DNA of 64,000 nucleotides from Malurus cyaneus samueli (taxonomy: Eukaryota; Chordata; Aves; Passeriformes; Maluridae). The position numbers and the translations under genes are program-made. The DNA lies in the NCBI GenBank assembly GCA_009741485.1, contig CM019218.1:41831894-41895893 (forward strand), read 5' to 3'. Below are positions 27,801-42,800 of this stretch, one piece after another. Position 1 is the stretch's first letter. Every line of letters starts with the position of its first letter. The notes under the pieces are model-generated. The model was not told the origin of the DNA and searched no databases. It worked only from the letters and a program-made list of their open reading frames with translations.

Positions 27801-30800
27801 AAGACTCTGCTAGCTCTCAGCCAGTATAGTTACAGCAGTAGCTTTCCTTTATTAATTCCCATCTTTGACAACCTGTCATTGATAAACACAGATCATTTAA
27901 GGGCACATCCCATGCAAGCACAGCCTTGTACTTGAGCTTTATTTTCAGATGTCTGCATCATGTCAATTTAATGCCCATTAGAGCAACGTTGCTGTCACAG
28001 GAGTATGATGCTTGGTATGCCTAAGGTAACATAGTGGCTCCCATTCTAGAGGCTGCTGCCATTTACTGCAAAATTTAGAATCTTATTTCTGAATTAATCT
28101 TGTTGGTACTTGAATCCTGTCCAAGAAGTATTTATTTTGTTTTATTCAACCAAACCCTCAAAAATGAGGCTTTTGAGGATGACAGAAAAAAAATGTTCCT
28201 CTTTACTGAAAGTAATTCCCACAGATTTTGTAAGCTGTAAAGTCAGAATCATTGTGGTTTTAATTTGAAAATGGGCAGCAGATAATGGGAAATGTCTTGT
28301 AAGAACCAGCTGGAAGATTGGTTTGTTTATTACTGAAAAGAAGGTAAGGACAGAAAAGCAGAAAAAAGATAGAGAGTGTTTTGTATATACTTGGGATGCT
28401 AAAAACAGACCTTCTTTTCATTCTATTTTATGTGAAAAAAACATATTCTGATGAATCATTATGAGGAAAAGGTTGTCAGTGTGCATGCATGAATGGGTAA
28501 TAAGATGGGAAACTTTGCATTTTGTCACTTTATTTTTGTTTCATTTTGTCTCACAGAATAGGATTACCTAATTATTTTAGGATGAAATGGAATTAAAACT
28601 TTTTTCTGTTTTTCTTTTTTTTTCATTTTGAAAATGGGAGAAGAATTGACTTGGTAGTAAACAGTATATGGGGAGATGTCAAAGTGAAGATTTATGATTC
28701 TGACTTTAGTTACTGATTTTTTTTTGAGGCATTTACCTCATATAGGAACTTAAGTTGTGGGGATGTTGAGGTGTGCTTTGTTCAATGGAAATTAAAGGAG
28801 TTATGTCCTGGCAGTGAGGAATCAAGATATTCTTGTATTTTCTACGGGAGAGCAAGGCTAGTGAATGAGTTTGGATATTGGCTTCTCCTGGTAGTTCCTA
28901 AAGAAGTTCTGATTCCTTTGATGGGGAATGTGGTTGACCTACTTCAGTTACTAATTCATGGTCCTCCCTTCAATCCTCCTAAATCTGCAGTGCTTTTGAA
29001 TCCTTGAAACTTTGAAAGGATATCATTATCAGCTATTTAATTTAATCCAAAAGGAAAATATATCCAAGTTTATTTGCAGATGATCGATCTTGGCAGTTGA
29101 AAGGGAATTTCTTTTTTGAGTGTTTCTTGGTTTTGGTTTTCTACTGGCCCTTTACTAAGGGGAATGGCTTTGGAAAATCCAGTGTACTGTGAAAAGAAAA
29201 TAGTTCATACTATTAATTTTCTAAATCACAATAACTTTATTATGTCCCTGTTTGGTGACCTTCACCCACTTGCTAGCAACTGAGAAATTTTAGATTTATG
29301 AACTGATAATTGAAGATGAAAAGTCAAGACTGTTCTGAAGAGTGCCTGTTAAAATCTGCCTCTTTTTTGTGATGACTATGGTCCTCATTTTTGTAATGTT
29401 TCCAGTAAAAGAACTACATTTCAAGGCAAATGAATTTCTACTTCTGCTTTGGCAGGTAGCCTATGTAATTTTTTATCAGATTGCTTTTATTCTCAATTCA
29501 GGGATGAATGAAAAGATCTGTTTAAAAATGTTTAGAGAGATATCTTTATGAAAGGGCTTTTAAATCAGATAGGGGAATCTTGGGACCTGGTTCCCATAAG
29601 CTTCTAGCAGAAGCTGTTGCAGCAGCTGAAGTTCATTTCCTCCTGTTCAGCACTACACATTGTAGCCAGCAGAAGACTGATCTACTCTCAGGGCTTATTA
29701 AGCAACTGCTTGCAACAAACAGAGGTTGTCATATTTTAAGTCAGATGAAATGAAGAGACTGCAAAGTGTGGGGACAAAAGTGAGTATGGACGATATAGGG
29801 AAAGGAAAGCAGATTTTCTTCATCCAGACAGAGTTAACATTTCATTGCTGCAGTTCTTGAACTGGTCTTGCACTAAAGCAGAAGCATCTCCCAGAACAAG
29901 AGAGAAGTAATCCTGGTCTGTTTTAGTCAGTATAATTGTCGGGAGGTTCAAATGAACGAGGTGCAGAGTACATCCAAAATCAACAATTCTTATGCTTTTA
30001 TGAGCCTTAGGTTTTTGTTTTGGTTTTTAACACCAGCTCCTGGAGACAAATCTAGCAACACAGGAATCTCTGTATTCACATTTTGAAATGTATTGGACCC
30101 TCTTGGCTGTGAAAAAAAACCCTGAAAATATGAGCCAAGTGATTTGAGTAAGTATTTTGCTGATCATTTTATGACTATAAGAAACCAGAGCCAAACTAGT
30201 TCTTTCTTAATTGAGGGTGAGGGCTCTAAAGTAATGTCTAATAGTATTTTGAGACCTGAATCAGGATGTTTAGGTATTTTTAGCTTAGCAATGTAACTCC
30301 TTGGTACTTATCCAACAAGAGTTTAAAGAAATGTAATACCTTATGTTTTTAAATCCACAAGAAGTTTGCCTTCAGTGGCATTGCTCACAAGCTGAAAATT
30401 AAACATTGCTCCAGTTGCTTTGCTGGATCTGGATCAAGTTACATCATCTTGTATAAGACTGAGCCATGACACTGATCACCCCAAAATTTGATGTACTGCT
30501 GATAGTGTGCCTAAGCACCATCTATTTGCTGGATACTTTTCCCTCAAACAGCAGGAACGTGGGGGCATCATTCCCCTAAATTTGCTTTTTTTCCTTGTCA
30601 TTTTTACTTTTTCCTTTCCTGTCTCTTTTGCAATTTTTCAATTCTTTTGCAATAACTGGATTGCTACATCTGATGCATAGTAATGTGTACAAAAGTACAA
30701 TGGTTCCACGCGTAAAAGCAATGAGTTTTGTGCAACAAGGATCAGCACTGCTGTTATGATACGCTGTTATGATTTTATTTAAAATTCCCAAATAGTTTCT

Positions 30801-33800
30801 AAAATTGCTTAAGTTTACATTCCAAGTGCAAATGTTTGTCAACAGATGATTTACTTGTGTTACTGTGGTTTCTCACAGTGTTTAGGGAGGAATCAGGGGG
30901 CTCTTGCTCTAGGTTGTTCTTACACATGCAGTCAGAGAGCCCCTGATCTGATTTGGTCTGGGTGCATCACTTCATACCCTTATTTCAGTGCCCAGAGTAC
31001 CACTGTTTACTTTCATATTCACATTTCAGGATGGGGAAAACATTTAATATCCAATGCAGGCTGGTTTCTGTAGGAAGTGTTCCTGTTAATTTACTTGTGT
31101 AGCCAGAATGAAAGTCCTTCAGCAGTTAAAGTTTCTGTGAAGTCCATCTTAACAACATGTTCTCTGAGGACTTTGAGTGCTTTCCAGGAGATAGGAAAGC
31201 ATTTAAATTGAATCTTAATTTCTGTATTAATGAGTCTTCTCTGCAGATCCTTGGGAGTATTACAAAGCTGGGCAAAATTGCTGCGGCCTCAAGTTTTACT
31301 TAGCATTGTTGGTTTTAAGGATATTCATATTATTGATAAAAAGTAATGATTTTGGGACAGAAATACAGCTGCTTTTAGTTGAGTGGTTTATTTTCAGAAA
31401 AGCACAATCAGCCTATCTGCTTTAGGCCCTAGGGAAATCTGATTGCTTTAACCACTTGTCTGCCCTGGGTAGACCTCTGGTTTCATTTCACCGGGTCAGG
31501 TAACCAAAGTAGAAAATGTGTCTTTGTGACCTTAGATATCAAGGACTGACAGGCTGATTACCCAGCAAGCGGAGCTGAACTTTTTCTGTACAAACGCACA
31601 GATGGAGCTCGGGCTCCATTCTGCAGCAAGCACAGAGGACACCAAAGCACGTTTGTAGCCTTGCAGTGTCTTTCCATGGTTCTTGCCATCAGCACTCCAT
31701 TTTCTGAAGCCTTCCCTAGCTGAAACTCCCCTGCCTTCTATTTCAGACTGTCAGGTACAGCGTGTACCTGTAAGGAAGAGGATGATGAGGCAGTGCCTGC
31801 CCTTGCCCCTCCAGGTTTAAGAGTCTCCTGGTTGTGTCAGGGCTGGTGGAGAGGGTGTACCTGTGTCCTCATTGAGCAGAGAGGATGTGCTCTCTTCATC
31901 ATCTGAGCAGTTCCGTGGCAGCAGGTTTCTTTCCCCAGGTGTACCACTATCATGTTTCTGTTTTGTGACTGCCATGCAATACAGGGCACGAAAACCATGA
32001 GAGGATCATCCTCATAGACCATAGCAACACTTTTTGCATGAACATGGCTAGTGAAATAGCAAAGTAAACAAGCAATGTATATTTAGATAGAAAACGTGTG
32101 CAGAAGAGCTGCCAGTAAACTCCTGTAAGGTAAGACAAGCCTATTAAATAATTGTGCTCCTTCTCTGCCTGCTATCTGAATAGACACTCCGCTTTGAGTG
32201 TATTTGGGAAAAAGTGGTCTTTCCTTTCAGGATGCTTTCTCATGCCTTGCAGCCATCCAACAGAAACAGGTCTTCAGAAAAAAATGCCACAGTTCTGGGG
32301 TTAGCCATTGTTTCTACGGCATCCTGGGTTAACTGTAAAAATATGCCATATTTTCCAACTCAGTTGTTTATATATTAATTCTGGGCAGACAGTCTTTTGA
32401 ATGAGTGGTGTATAAGGCTTTGCCTAATGGTATCATGATCTTGCTTACATGGTTTGGATGGATATGATAAAATGTTGGTAATAGCTAGCTGATTTCTGCC
32501 AGTAAATGAGTTGGCTATTAGGCAGTTTGCAGCTGCTCTGTTTCAGCTGTCAATGTCAGGGCTCACTTATGAAAATTTACACCTAAATATTAATTTTAGC
32601 CAGTGATGAGAAAGAATGGTCATACTCGCAGTGGGAGAAACACCAAAGGATAGGTTTGGGAAGCAATAGTAATTAGCCCATTGCCAGTGGAACTGTTAAG
32701 GAAGCTTTCCTGTCTGACCATGCAGGAGCCACTCTGGCAGTCACACTCCCACCACTCCAGACTTGCACTGCTGGAACCAAGACCCCTTCAGTGAGAGGCT
32801 CAGTGACCCCAGGTCCCCTCTTGGCTCCCTGCACACCCCACACTCACACAGTCAGACAGGGTTTTCTTACTGGTTCAACCCTGTGTTTCCCCCAGCAGAG
32901 TCACAGATGTCTGGATCCTTAGAGGAATTTAATTGTGGCATAGTGACACAAAAACAGCTCAAGCTGGATGCCTCCTTCCTGAGCAGTGTCCAGCTGTGAA
33001 AAGATTGTCTTTATGGAAATAGGGAAATAATCAGCATTAGTTTAATGGGTTTGTAGATCGTTTTGATTCTCTCCAACAAGGGAATTACTTCTCTGCAGCT
33101 TGTTTGATTTTTTTTTATTGAAAATAATTATGTTCAGTGGGAAAATATCTTCTTGGAATGCAAGGTAAGTGCTGATTCTAAAAGAGGGAAGGAATCCAGC
33201 TAGAGGTGAAATTAAGCTGAAGGTTGTATTCATCAGTTGATAACTGCCAAGCAATACAAATTTAAAAAATGAATAAATAGATAGAATTTCAGTGTACAAT
33301 CAGTTTCATTATTTAATTTCTATAGAATATTCTCCACACTGGAGTTGATTTATTTGAGACACATTGTTGCACACAAAGGGCCTGTTGCTATTTTCCCCCT
33401 AAAATGCATGCACACTTCTTTTTCTCTAGCTATGTTTCTGATTTGCTGTGTGGCAAAATTTTATCCTTCTGTCCTGAGATCTTTAAAGGATGCATTGGAT
33501 CTCTCAGATGCATCAACAGCTGGATCAATAGCTGCAAGAAGGAAGTACTGAAATGCCTTTTGTGTGTTAGGAGGTTGAAGTTATGATTTCATCAGCAGGT
33601 GTAGTGCATGCACATTCTTCACCCTTTGCCATAGGCTGCACTGTGTGTTCTTCTTGTGGGGGTGAGAACCTGAACACAAAGGTCTGATAATGAAACCTAC
33701 CACCTACATTTCCAGTAACAGAAGTTTTATGAAAGATTGTGTGTTTGAAAGACATTTGTGATATGTCCTGGTTTGAACTTCATCAACCTCACAATCCTAC

Positions 33801-36800
33801 CACCCCACTTTCTACAGTGTCGTCTCACCGTAGGCGAGAGCTTACAGAGGTTTTGTTTACTGTGCTTGGTGTTGCAACTATGGTTGCCTCAAAAGTGAGG
33901 GCAAGATGCTCCACATGCAATTAACACACCAGCCTAGATTTGGGATGTCTACTGGTGTGCTGTGAAGGATATGCTGAGGCTCTGCCTTGTAGTAATACCC
34001 TCAGTATGGAAAGCTACGAGGTCTCATCTGCCTTGGTAGCCCTGTGATGGGCTTTGAGGTCCCCCAAGCTTCTCTTCTGCATCATGTTTGCTTGTTGTAA
34101 AAGAATATCTGGAGGCCAGTACAAGCAGAGAAAGTGTCTCTTGAAGCTATTGTTTAAGGAAGAATTCTTGATTCGGGACATATGGAGACAAATCTGTCAT
34201 GCCAGATCTGGAGTGAACATTAGAGGCTGAGAGAAGAAAGAAATTTGGAGGAAATCAACTGCTATTCACAGGTCCAAGTTGTGCCTGTATCTGTTTCTTG
34301 CAAGCTTCTGTATTTTTTGTTTTCTTGTTAGATAAATATACAGATTTAAAAAGAAAGAAAGGAAAAGTTAGAAAGAAGAAATGACCATGAGCCACAGGAA
34401 AAAATCATTATCATACACATGTGCCTGATCTAAAGGATCTCAAGAACCTGGATTTCTACCTTTATACATTCAGAGTAAAACACTTTAAATTATGTATTTC
34501 TTTCTAGGTTTTCCTATCAACCCATTTCTGCAATATTTCAAGTATTTTTCTTCCAGTGGAAACTCTATAGTCATTACCATGACAAAAATTGAATAGCTAC
34601 TCCAGGCTGATCCAATGCTGTAGTAGTGTGTGGTCGATTAATCTAGAATTCCAGTTTTTCTGATACATGAAAAAAGACATTTCAGGAACTTTTGGTGATA
34701 TGTGTCTTAATACCAGTGAATCTGTCAGATGATTTGGATTTTTTGCAGAATATTCCTTCTGCTTACCTTGCAGCATTAGAAGCTTCAAGTGTTGATTTTG
34801 AAGGATGAGATCTATATTAAAGCAAAGTTGGAATATATCTGTCTTGCTCTGCCAAAGTTCAGACCTGGAACATACTGTGAAACAGGCACACAACATGTGG
34901 GAGACTGAAAAGTTATTTATGCAGGAAATTTCAAAGCACTGTGGGATTCAATTCTTCAATGTAAGTAACTCGTTCTTGTAACCACAGTTTCATTATCCTT
35001 TATTTTTTTAACATGTAAGCTTTCAACAGCGAGAATGAACAACTGCCAAAGCTATAGGAACTGTCAGTAGCTCTAGGGCTAAATTGAGGGACAATGGATC
35101 TGTGGGTGTGAGAGTTTTATTTACTGTGTGTCTCAACTTTTTCCTATTTGAAAAAATTCACTTGGTCCTGTGGAAAATATACTGCACCCAGTGGGATGCA
35201 GCCATGGTATGTTGGGTTTCTACAGTTTCTCTGGGTTGCAACTTTATGCCAAGAGTGAGAGCTGAAGTAAGGTGGAAAAAAAGTAGTCAAGGGCAAGTCT
35301 TATTCCACAGGATCACACTTTGGCAACCTGTACTCCTTTAAGACTGTGGGAGCTGAGTTAAAGCAACTGTTCTTTCGTTCAGTTTCTACTGAGCAGCAAC
35401 TAAGCTGACAAGCAGTTTTAATGATCAAAAGGAAATTAACACAAAATTACTTTATCCTTCCCACACATGTTGTATATTTTTGTGTTAAGGAAGTGCTGTT
35501 CCTGACTCCATCAGTGTTGATCAAGCCCATTATTCTGCTCTAGGTTTTCCTGACAGCAACTGAAAATGAGACCACTTGAAATTAAAGCTACATTTCATGT
35601 GTATTAACTTTAAAATAAGTGAGCATCTGGGTTACCTTAGGCACAAGTATGACTTGTTACAAAAGTGTATGTATCAGCACCAACACTCCATTTCACTTAC
35701 AAATACCTCTCTCCTGTTGGTGTCACAAAGCACGTTTTGTTTAAATGAGATATAATCTGACATGGAAAATAAAGTTCTTGTAGGTAGCATAGCACCTGGT
35801 CTAATATTGCAGTTGGTACAGTGGTTTCAATGAGGGAATGAGAAGCAACAGTTACAGGTGAAAAAGTTATAAATCAGGAATAGTTCAGAGATATATCTCA
35901 TTGTGTTTGGGTTCTTCATCTGCTGTCATTTCCTGTATCCAGATGCCATCCTCACCTGCCAGCACTGGAGGGGGAGGCAGGGGACAGGAGGCAGTGGGCA
36001 CTGGTGTAAGTGCAACAAGAATTTTTATTCAGTGTCTCTGGTTGAAGCATGGCCACAGATGTGTTCATGGCAGAGCTCAAGTACTCTTATCAGGACCACC
36101 AATATGGTCTCTGGCCCCTGTCCTGGAAAACAGCCAAACTGCCTTGGACACTTGGTGGTTTTGGCTGCTGTAGCCAGGTTGTCTCCTGTCCTTTTTTCAA
36201 GGCTTTTGCTTTAGAGGAAGTGCTGGCCAAAAGCACGTGGCTCCTTGAGAATTGTAATTTGCCTTAGTAGGCCCACAAAAACTGTGACAGGTGTCTCTCC
36301 CTTTGGCATTACAAAGATGAGAAGTCAGAGTTCCAGGCTGGAAAAGTGTGAAGTCTTGAATGCTCTCCCTGATTTATTTACCCCTGATGCAGCACCAGGG
36401 AGTTGCATTTCCTCCCAGACATACATTTTGCTGTCAGTGAAATGTTCAGCAGAGATCCACAGCTAAAAAAAGGAGTAGGCGAGATCTTTGCCCCTTTCCA
36501 AATTTGGAACTTAACACACAGCAACCAATCAACAAAAAAACCCCCCACAATCCTGGAATAAGACAGTGAGATCTGTCTGTTGGGAGAAATATTGCCAGGG
36601 GAATTAGCACTGCAGCCCATTTTGAAAATAGCTTCTTATTCATAGATTGCCTCAAAAAATTGGGACAACACAGACATGCTACTGGACAGACCTTTGGCAA
36701 CAATAACTTTCTGTTCACACAGAAATTCTTCATTTGCATGTAAAAGGGAGTTACGAAAACAGAATTTCATAGATGCAATTTTTATTTAAGAATATGTTTG

Positions 36801-39800
36801 GTAAATGCATGCCTTCTGTTCAGCCTAAAACACACTAGCCTTCCTCTGAGGTATTTAAGAATTGCCTAGCAAACTTTTTTTGCTTACTTTTTGAAGTCTC
36901 CAATAACTTGTCTCAACAAGATTAGGAATTCTTTCTGTTGAAAATCTGCACAGTTCAGAAGGCAAAATGGTGTCAGATTATTAGGTGCTACGTCTCCATG
37001 GTATTTCAGCTTGAAAGTGGCCTTCTGACAGCAAAAGGTGAGACATGATCCTTGTTATCTTGCACCTTGAGCTGTCGTTCACACTGGCACAAGGGAGCAT
37101 AAATTGCTAAAGGCAAGCTGTGTGTCATGGCAATGTGAAATGGGAGAACCAAGCCAAGAGTTCTCAGCATATTGCTACTTGAATTTGGAAGAGTGAATAC
37201 AAAACCAACAAAGACTGCAATGCTGCAAAGCAAGGCAGGTCTTCACATTCTCATGACATTGTTCAACTGCAAAAGGACACTGCAGGGGCAATCAGGACGT
37301 GGCCTCAGCGTTGTTTGCAGAGTTGGGGGCTGTGTCATGGATTTGATCAAGTACAAGGAACACATGCATGCAATCAGTTTTACAATTTTGAATACAGCTA
37401 TTTGAGAACACAATGAAATTATTATGTAAGCTTCCTATTAGAACACATGTTACTGATTTAATAACATTCAGGCTTTAAAGGTTTTTGTTTCAGATGTCAG
37501 AATTATCTGTTGCAACCAAGCCATTGTGTGCTGACAGGGACCATATTGATGTTATCATAGTGCAGCCTGATAAATCCCACTTGATTTCTGTAGATCAGAG
37601 ATGGGACTCTTTTATTTCTTTAGTTTGTAAGACTGCAGTTTGGTCAGTCTCTTACTATCTAAATCTCTCCAATTACCAGTACATTCATTTTCAGAGTGCT
37701 CTTTAAAATAATAAAATGTGTATCAATGACTATTTTAGATGCATTGCTTTCGAAGATTTATTCAACAGTTGCACATGTGCTTTGATATACTGTTTGCAAG
37801 TTCCATGGATTTAGTGCTTTATTTCTAGGTAAATTATTCATAAACAACTTCAAGAAGAAACGATGGTTGGTGTTCAAACTGATAAATGTGTTCAGGGTTG
37901 TGCTGTTGTGTTTACTGGGTAGCTTGAGCTCAGTGTAGCTATTCAGGAGTTATTGTGGTGAAAACAAGAGTAGGATTTGGCTCTGTATGTCTGATACTCA
38001 TCCAGTAAAAATTTGGCTGGAGCAATTCAGTCCCTGAAGAACAAGGATGTTGGATTAATGGAAGAATACATTATTTCTGAAATTTGTTATTAGGTGCTGT
38101 AAGCCAAACTGTTCATTGCCCCTCTGCTCTCTCCCCGGCCTGGGGGAATGATGACAAGATGGGAGCATCAGATTTCATGGGAAAAAATACTAAATGGTTG
38201 TGCACAAGTGGGGAGGGTGTGCCAAGGCCCTCACAGAAACACAGAGCTGTTTGATGAGTTCCCATTCCTGCAGCAGTTATTTGGAAATAGTTGGAACCCA
38301 GGTGGCAAACCTTTCAGTTTCTTAATATTATTTTCTCAAAAACAATTATAAATGAAAATTTGTGGGTTAAAAGTGGAACTAAGGAGTCTGTATTGGTTTC
38401 TTGGTACTTTAGGATACTAAATACATGATCTGATATTCAGTGTGTGTTCTGCAGGCAAGTGTATGTTTAGGAGCACATGGGGAGTAATTACTCAGGAGGA
38501 CTCTGGTTTGGCAGCTTCAGGGGCTGTAATCCTCTTTTTATCACAACCAACTGTTATGATATACACATTCCCACCCCATGCTCCATCTCTCTGCCACAAA
38601 CCTGTCTTGAATGAACCATAACAGGGGTGAGCAGGATATATAATGACTTTGGTTATTAATTCTTTGCTTTTTCTGTAAAGTTCCCAGCTTCCACGTCACT
38701 TGGAACAGGACACTTGTCCACTGTAATGGGATTATTCATTGTGTATAATAATGGGAGCTACATTGCCTCTACAGTCTTCCCTTTCCTTCTGTATGCTCTT
38801 TATTGTTTGCACATCACCAGAGCACTCCTGTGCTGCATCATATGACCAATTGCCACCAGCCTTGTACAATGTCACATCTTTTTCCTTTCAGCTGTCAAAC
38901 TTTTCAGTTCTACTCTCTACCCTATTTTTTGAATAGGTGCTGTAATTTTCTCTATGTTTGTAGCACAGCAAATACAGGAAAATCCTGGTCTCTGATATGC
39001 ATCTCATTAATTTCAGTCTTGGCCAATGGTTATTTTGGGGGGAGTGTTTTGTTACACTAGATGTATAATTTTAGTGGATTTTCTCTCTTACTACCCTAAT
39101 AAATTATAATTAGGCGTTTGTTATCATATTGAAATCATATACCCTAGTAAACCATTATCAGAGTGCAGATTCCCATTAATTCCATTTCTTGTTAAAAAGT
39201 CAGTAGATGCCTCTCCCCAGTTTGGGCTGATCTCTGCACTTAACATAAATGAAAACATGCCTGTGTGTTCACTTGCCCATGGTGAGTGTGCTCAAACAAC
39301 TTCTCTCAATTTTGCTCCAAGGTGGATGCGCCAGAGGCTCTAGAGCTGCTCCCAGGGGAGACACTCCCATCTCTTGGAAGCTCTAAAGTTCTCTCCTCAC
39401 CAGCCAAAATATTTCAGAAGAATTTTCAGAAATGCAGGTGCATGCAGTTATCAGGAGCAGCTTGCTTTGAGTTACATGGCTGTTTCACCTTACAGCAACC
39501 ATGCTCTCAAGGGCAATTATCTCTATAGTAATTAACAAGGGAATTTTCTCTGATGCTGCAGCATGAGTCATGCAGCTTCCAAAAGATTCATTTTGTTAGT
39601 TACTGAATAAAATGTTTGCAGATGTATTTTGTTGTGATAACATCTCTGACAGGGAATGACTCATTACAGATGGAGGAGTAAAGATCTGCAGGGCCAAAAT
39701 GTGACTGCATGATCCAGAATTTTAGGCTCCTCTAGCAGCTAGCATGAGCACTGACCCCAGTGTCAGTGAGAGGAATTTAGTTCTGTAGTAGGTCCCAGAG

Positions 39801-42800
39801 TGGAAAAAGTGTTTTTCCCTCTTCTTCTCACTGCCTTTACATTAGCAGGGTAGGAGAGATGGCAGTCATTTGCTCTTCACGAAAGCTGGAGTTCCCTTCT
39901 TGAGGGGTACAAGAAGATATGTTGGGCTGCTAACTCCCTTCCCTGAAACAGGGAGCAAAACTGGGACAAGTCATACCAAACAGTGCAATGAAGTTCATGC
40001 TTTCTTAGTATTTTGTTTCATGAGCTGAAGGTGAGCTTTGGGACAGCCAACTTCAGCCTCATGAGAAACCACTTCCCACCAGCTTCCATATTTTTTTTAT
40101 TTTCTGAAGTGTCTATTTAAGCATTCTTATAATTACAAGATCTTTGTATGAAATACTGGGTTGCATTGCAAACAGTGCAGTGGTTCTGCCTTTTGCAAGT
40201 ACCCAGGACATAGGATACACAACCTAATTCCTTTGTCTGGAATACAAATCCTAATCAACTTTAATTAGTATTAACCGTAAAAGTGCTACTCCTGACTCGT
40301 GCCAGTTAGCTGCAGGAGAGTCAGAGCTGCCACCCATGAATGAAACTGGAATAGATTTGAGACTGATTGTAAAGAGTAAGTAAAGTGGGCTTTAGAAGTA
40401 ATTTCAGTTAGGAGTGTCTTCTGATGGTGTCCACAGGAGAATGCTTTAAGGACTTGTTAGCTAATAAATCATCATGAACATGTGCCATGCATGCCACAGG
40501 ACAGGGTGTGAGTAGGGGCTGACCCTGTCTGTGTGTACTGGGCTTAGCCATAGTCTGCTCTGAGGCAGAAAACACACAAAGGAAAATCTGATTTAACTCT
40601 GCAAGTATTAGACCTCGGAGTAGGAGGAGCAGGAAACTGCTGCCACATATGCATGGAATGATCAAGGACTAGAGGGAATAACTTTGTTCTTGGGGCCCTA
40701 TGTAAAAATTGCTTGGGAATTAATCCTTTGCTTTGCTTTGACATACTTTATATTGACAGAGAAACATTAGGACAAGCGTATTACTGCAATCTCCTTCTGT
40801 GGCAAAAACCCTTCAGTTAGAAAATTCAAGACAAAAAAAAAAATGGAAATAAAGTCCATTAACCATATCTTACTCTACCATATGTAAAGTAATTAGTTAG
40901 GATTGTCTTAGGTTTTGCTGGCCTAATAAACAGATCATCTCTCAGAGGCATTGTTTCAATGACAAAAAAATGAGAGTGACTACTTCCCTTTATCTACGTT
41001 CGGTGGTTTAACAAAGAGATAATTCTGCAGCAAAATTAGCCCAAAATTTGAACGTCTCATCAGTGCTTGAAGAAGGTCATGAAATGAGCAATGTAATCCC
41101 TTCACATTATTCCTAATGCCATATTTGTGTTTATGGATGTGTTGGCCTTGCTTGATGGTAGCTTCTGTTTTTGTAATTTAATTTAATTGCTTTCTTATTA
41201 AAGGCATGCAGCTTGCCTATCTAATAATAATCTTCTGTAAATATTGCTTTGGGAGGCATCTGTTCCTTAAGGAAGCCTTAGAACCAGTTTTTGTTTTATT
41301 TAGAAAGTGTACACAATGTAAATAGACCCTGGAAGACAGGGTGTGTGGTGATATGGATTTAGCTTTCTTTATCCTTGTGTCACTAGAGGCAAGTTGCCTG
41401 TGCACAAAATTCAGAGGAGGTGTTGTGGTTCACATCAGTTGTGGGTTTTCTCCTCAAGGTAAGAATAGCTTCAGATGGAAAGAGATGTGTTATGAGACTG
41501 AGATTTTAATTTTGTTGTGGCCATTGAGTCAGCTGCACTATTCGCACATCAAAAGCTATAAAATTTACATAAACATATTGCATTCTGAGCTTACTTAAAT
41601 GGTCAGCATCCAGGGAAGGATTGGGGACACCCAATGCCTGTGGTCCTGCAGAGGTAGAAGATGGATGAAGTCAGATAGGTCTGAATGATGTCCATGGACA
41701 TACCAGTCCCTAGAAGGCAGAGGGATGAAAACCCCCAGTTTCACCTAGGAACTCCTATTCCACTCTGTGTTTGGCACATCATAGAAGAGAGGCATCTGGG
41801 GATATTTTTCCTTGTACCCATCCTTTATTCAGCCTTATGCACTCTCCTTGTTCCTGACATGGCCCTTCCCAAGTATTCAGATGATAGAGAAACAAAAAAG
41901 AGTATGTGTCATAAAAGCACTTCTTCCTGACCTTCTGGGCTGGCTGGATGCCCAGTATCCCTGAAACAGACAGTTTGATTGAAGGGGTTTTGCTGCAAAG
42001 GTGTATCAAAGCTGCTCTCAGAGGGCAATGCAAAGATGGTCTTGTTCCCAGTCATCCACAAAGGGAAGATATCAGTGCAAGAACTGTTACTTGTATTTCA
42101 GGATCACAAGGGCCCTCATGACTTCTATTTTCTGCAATTTTTCTGTAGAAAACTTAGTATAATGTACATTATAATAACAGATACTTCAAGAGATAGCTAA
42201 TCCGCAATTCCGAAGTAAAATAATCTCTATTGAAGGACTATTTTAGCTTTTTTTGTGGTCCTGATAAATTTGCCCTGCCTAATTATGGATTTTGGACAAG
42301 ATGACCTTCCTTCCAACTCAACCATTACTGTGTTTCTGTGAACTCCATGCAAGTCTCTACCTCTTCTGATAAACTGTCCCTGTATTTAGTTACCCACTGT
42401 TTAGATCTGTATTATTCAGATACTCTGATATCATGGCTACAGTAGAGAATTCTGAGCTTTTGGTTGCTTTGGGATTTGATAAAGTGTCGTATTTTGTTTA
42501 TGTTAGAGTATTGGCTTTATGCAGATTAATGTTACCAAAGATGGCAGGTGATTAAGCCCCCAGTTTGATTTGCCACCTTTTTTGAGTTATCTTTGTATTG
42601 TGCACTATTGTAATGTCAGTGGGACATTCCATGTTCATGGACTTAAGCAGTGTGTGATTTTCTGAGTTATGACCAGAAAAATCATATAAATGATCCCTTA
42701 TTTATATTTTGCTACATCCAAAGGGAGGGAAAATAGGATGGAAAGGATTATAATTTTCTGCGGATTCAAAAAATGTTATTTGGCAACACTGTTATTCCTT

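Noticed and set aside
33763..33920. TGTCCTGGTTTGAAC, resembling the start of some songbird LTRs
   Set aside because: Only about 12 bases resemble the motif. No LTR body, 3' end or second copy follows.
35901..36267. Overlapping open frames in a GC-richer part of intron 3
   Set aside because: Several frames are open together because of composition. None resembles a known protein, and splice sites around them do not fit a nested gene.
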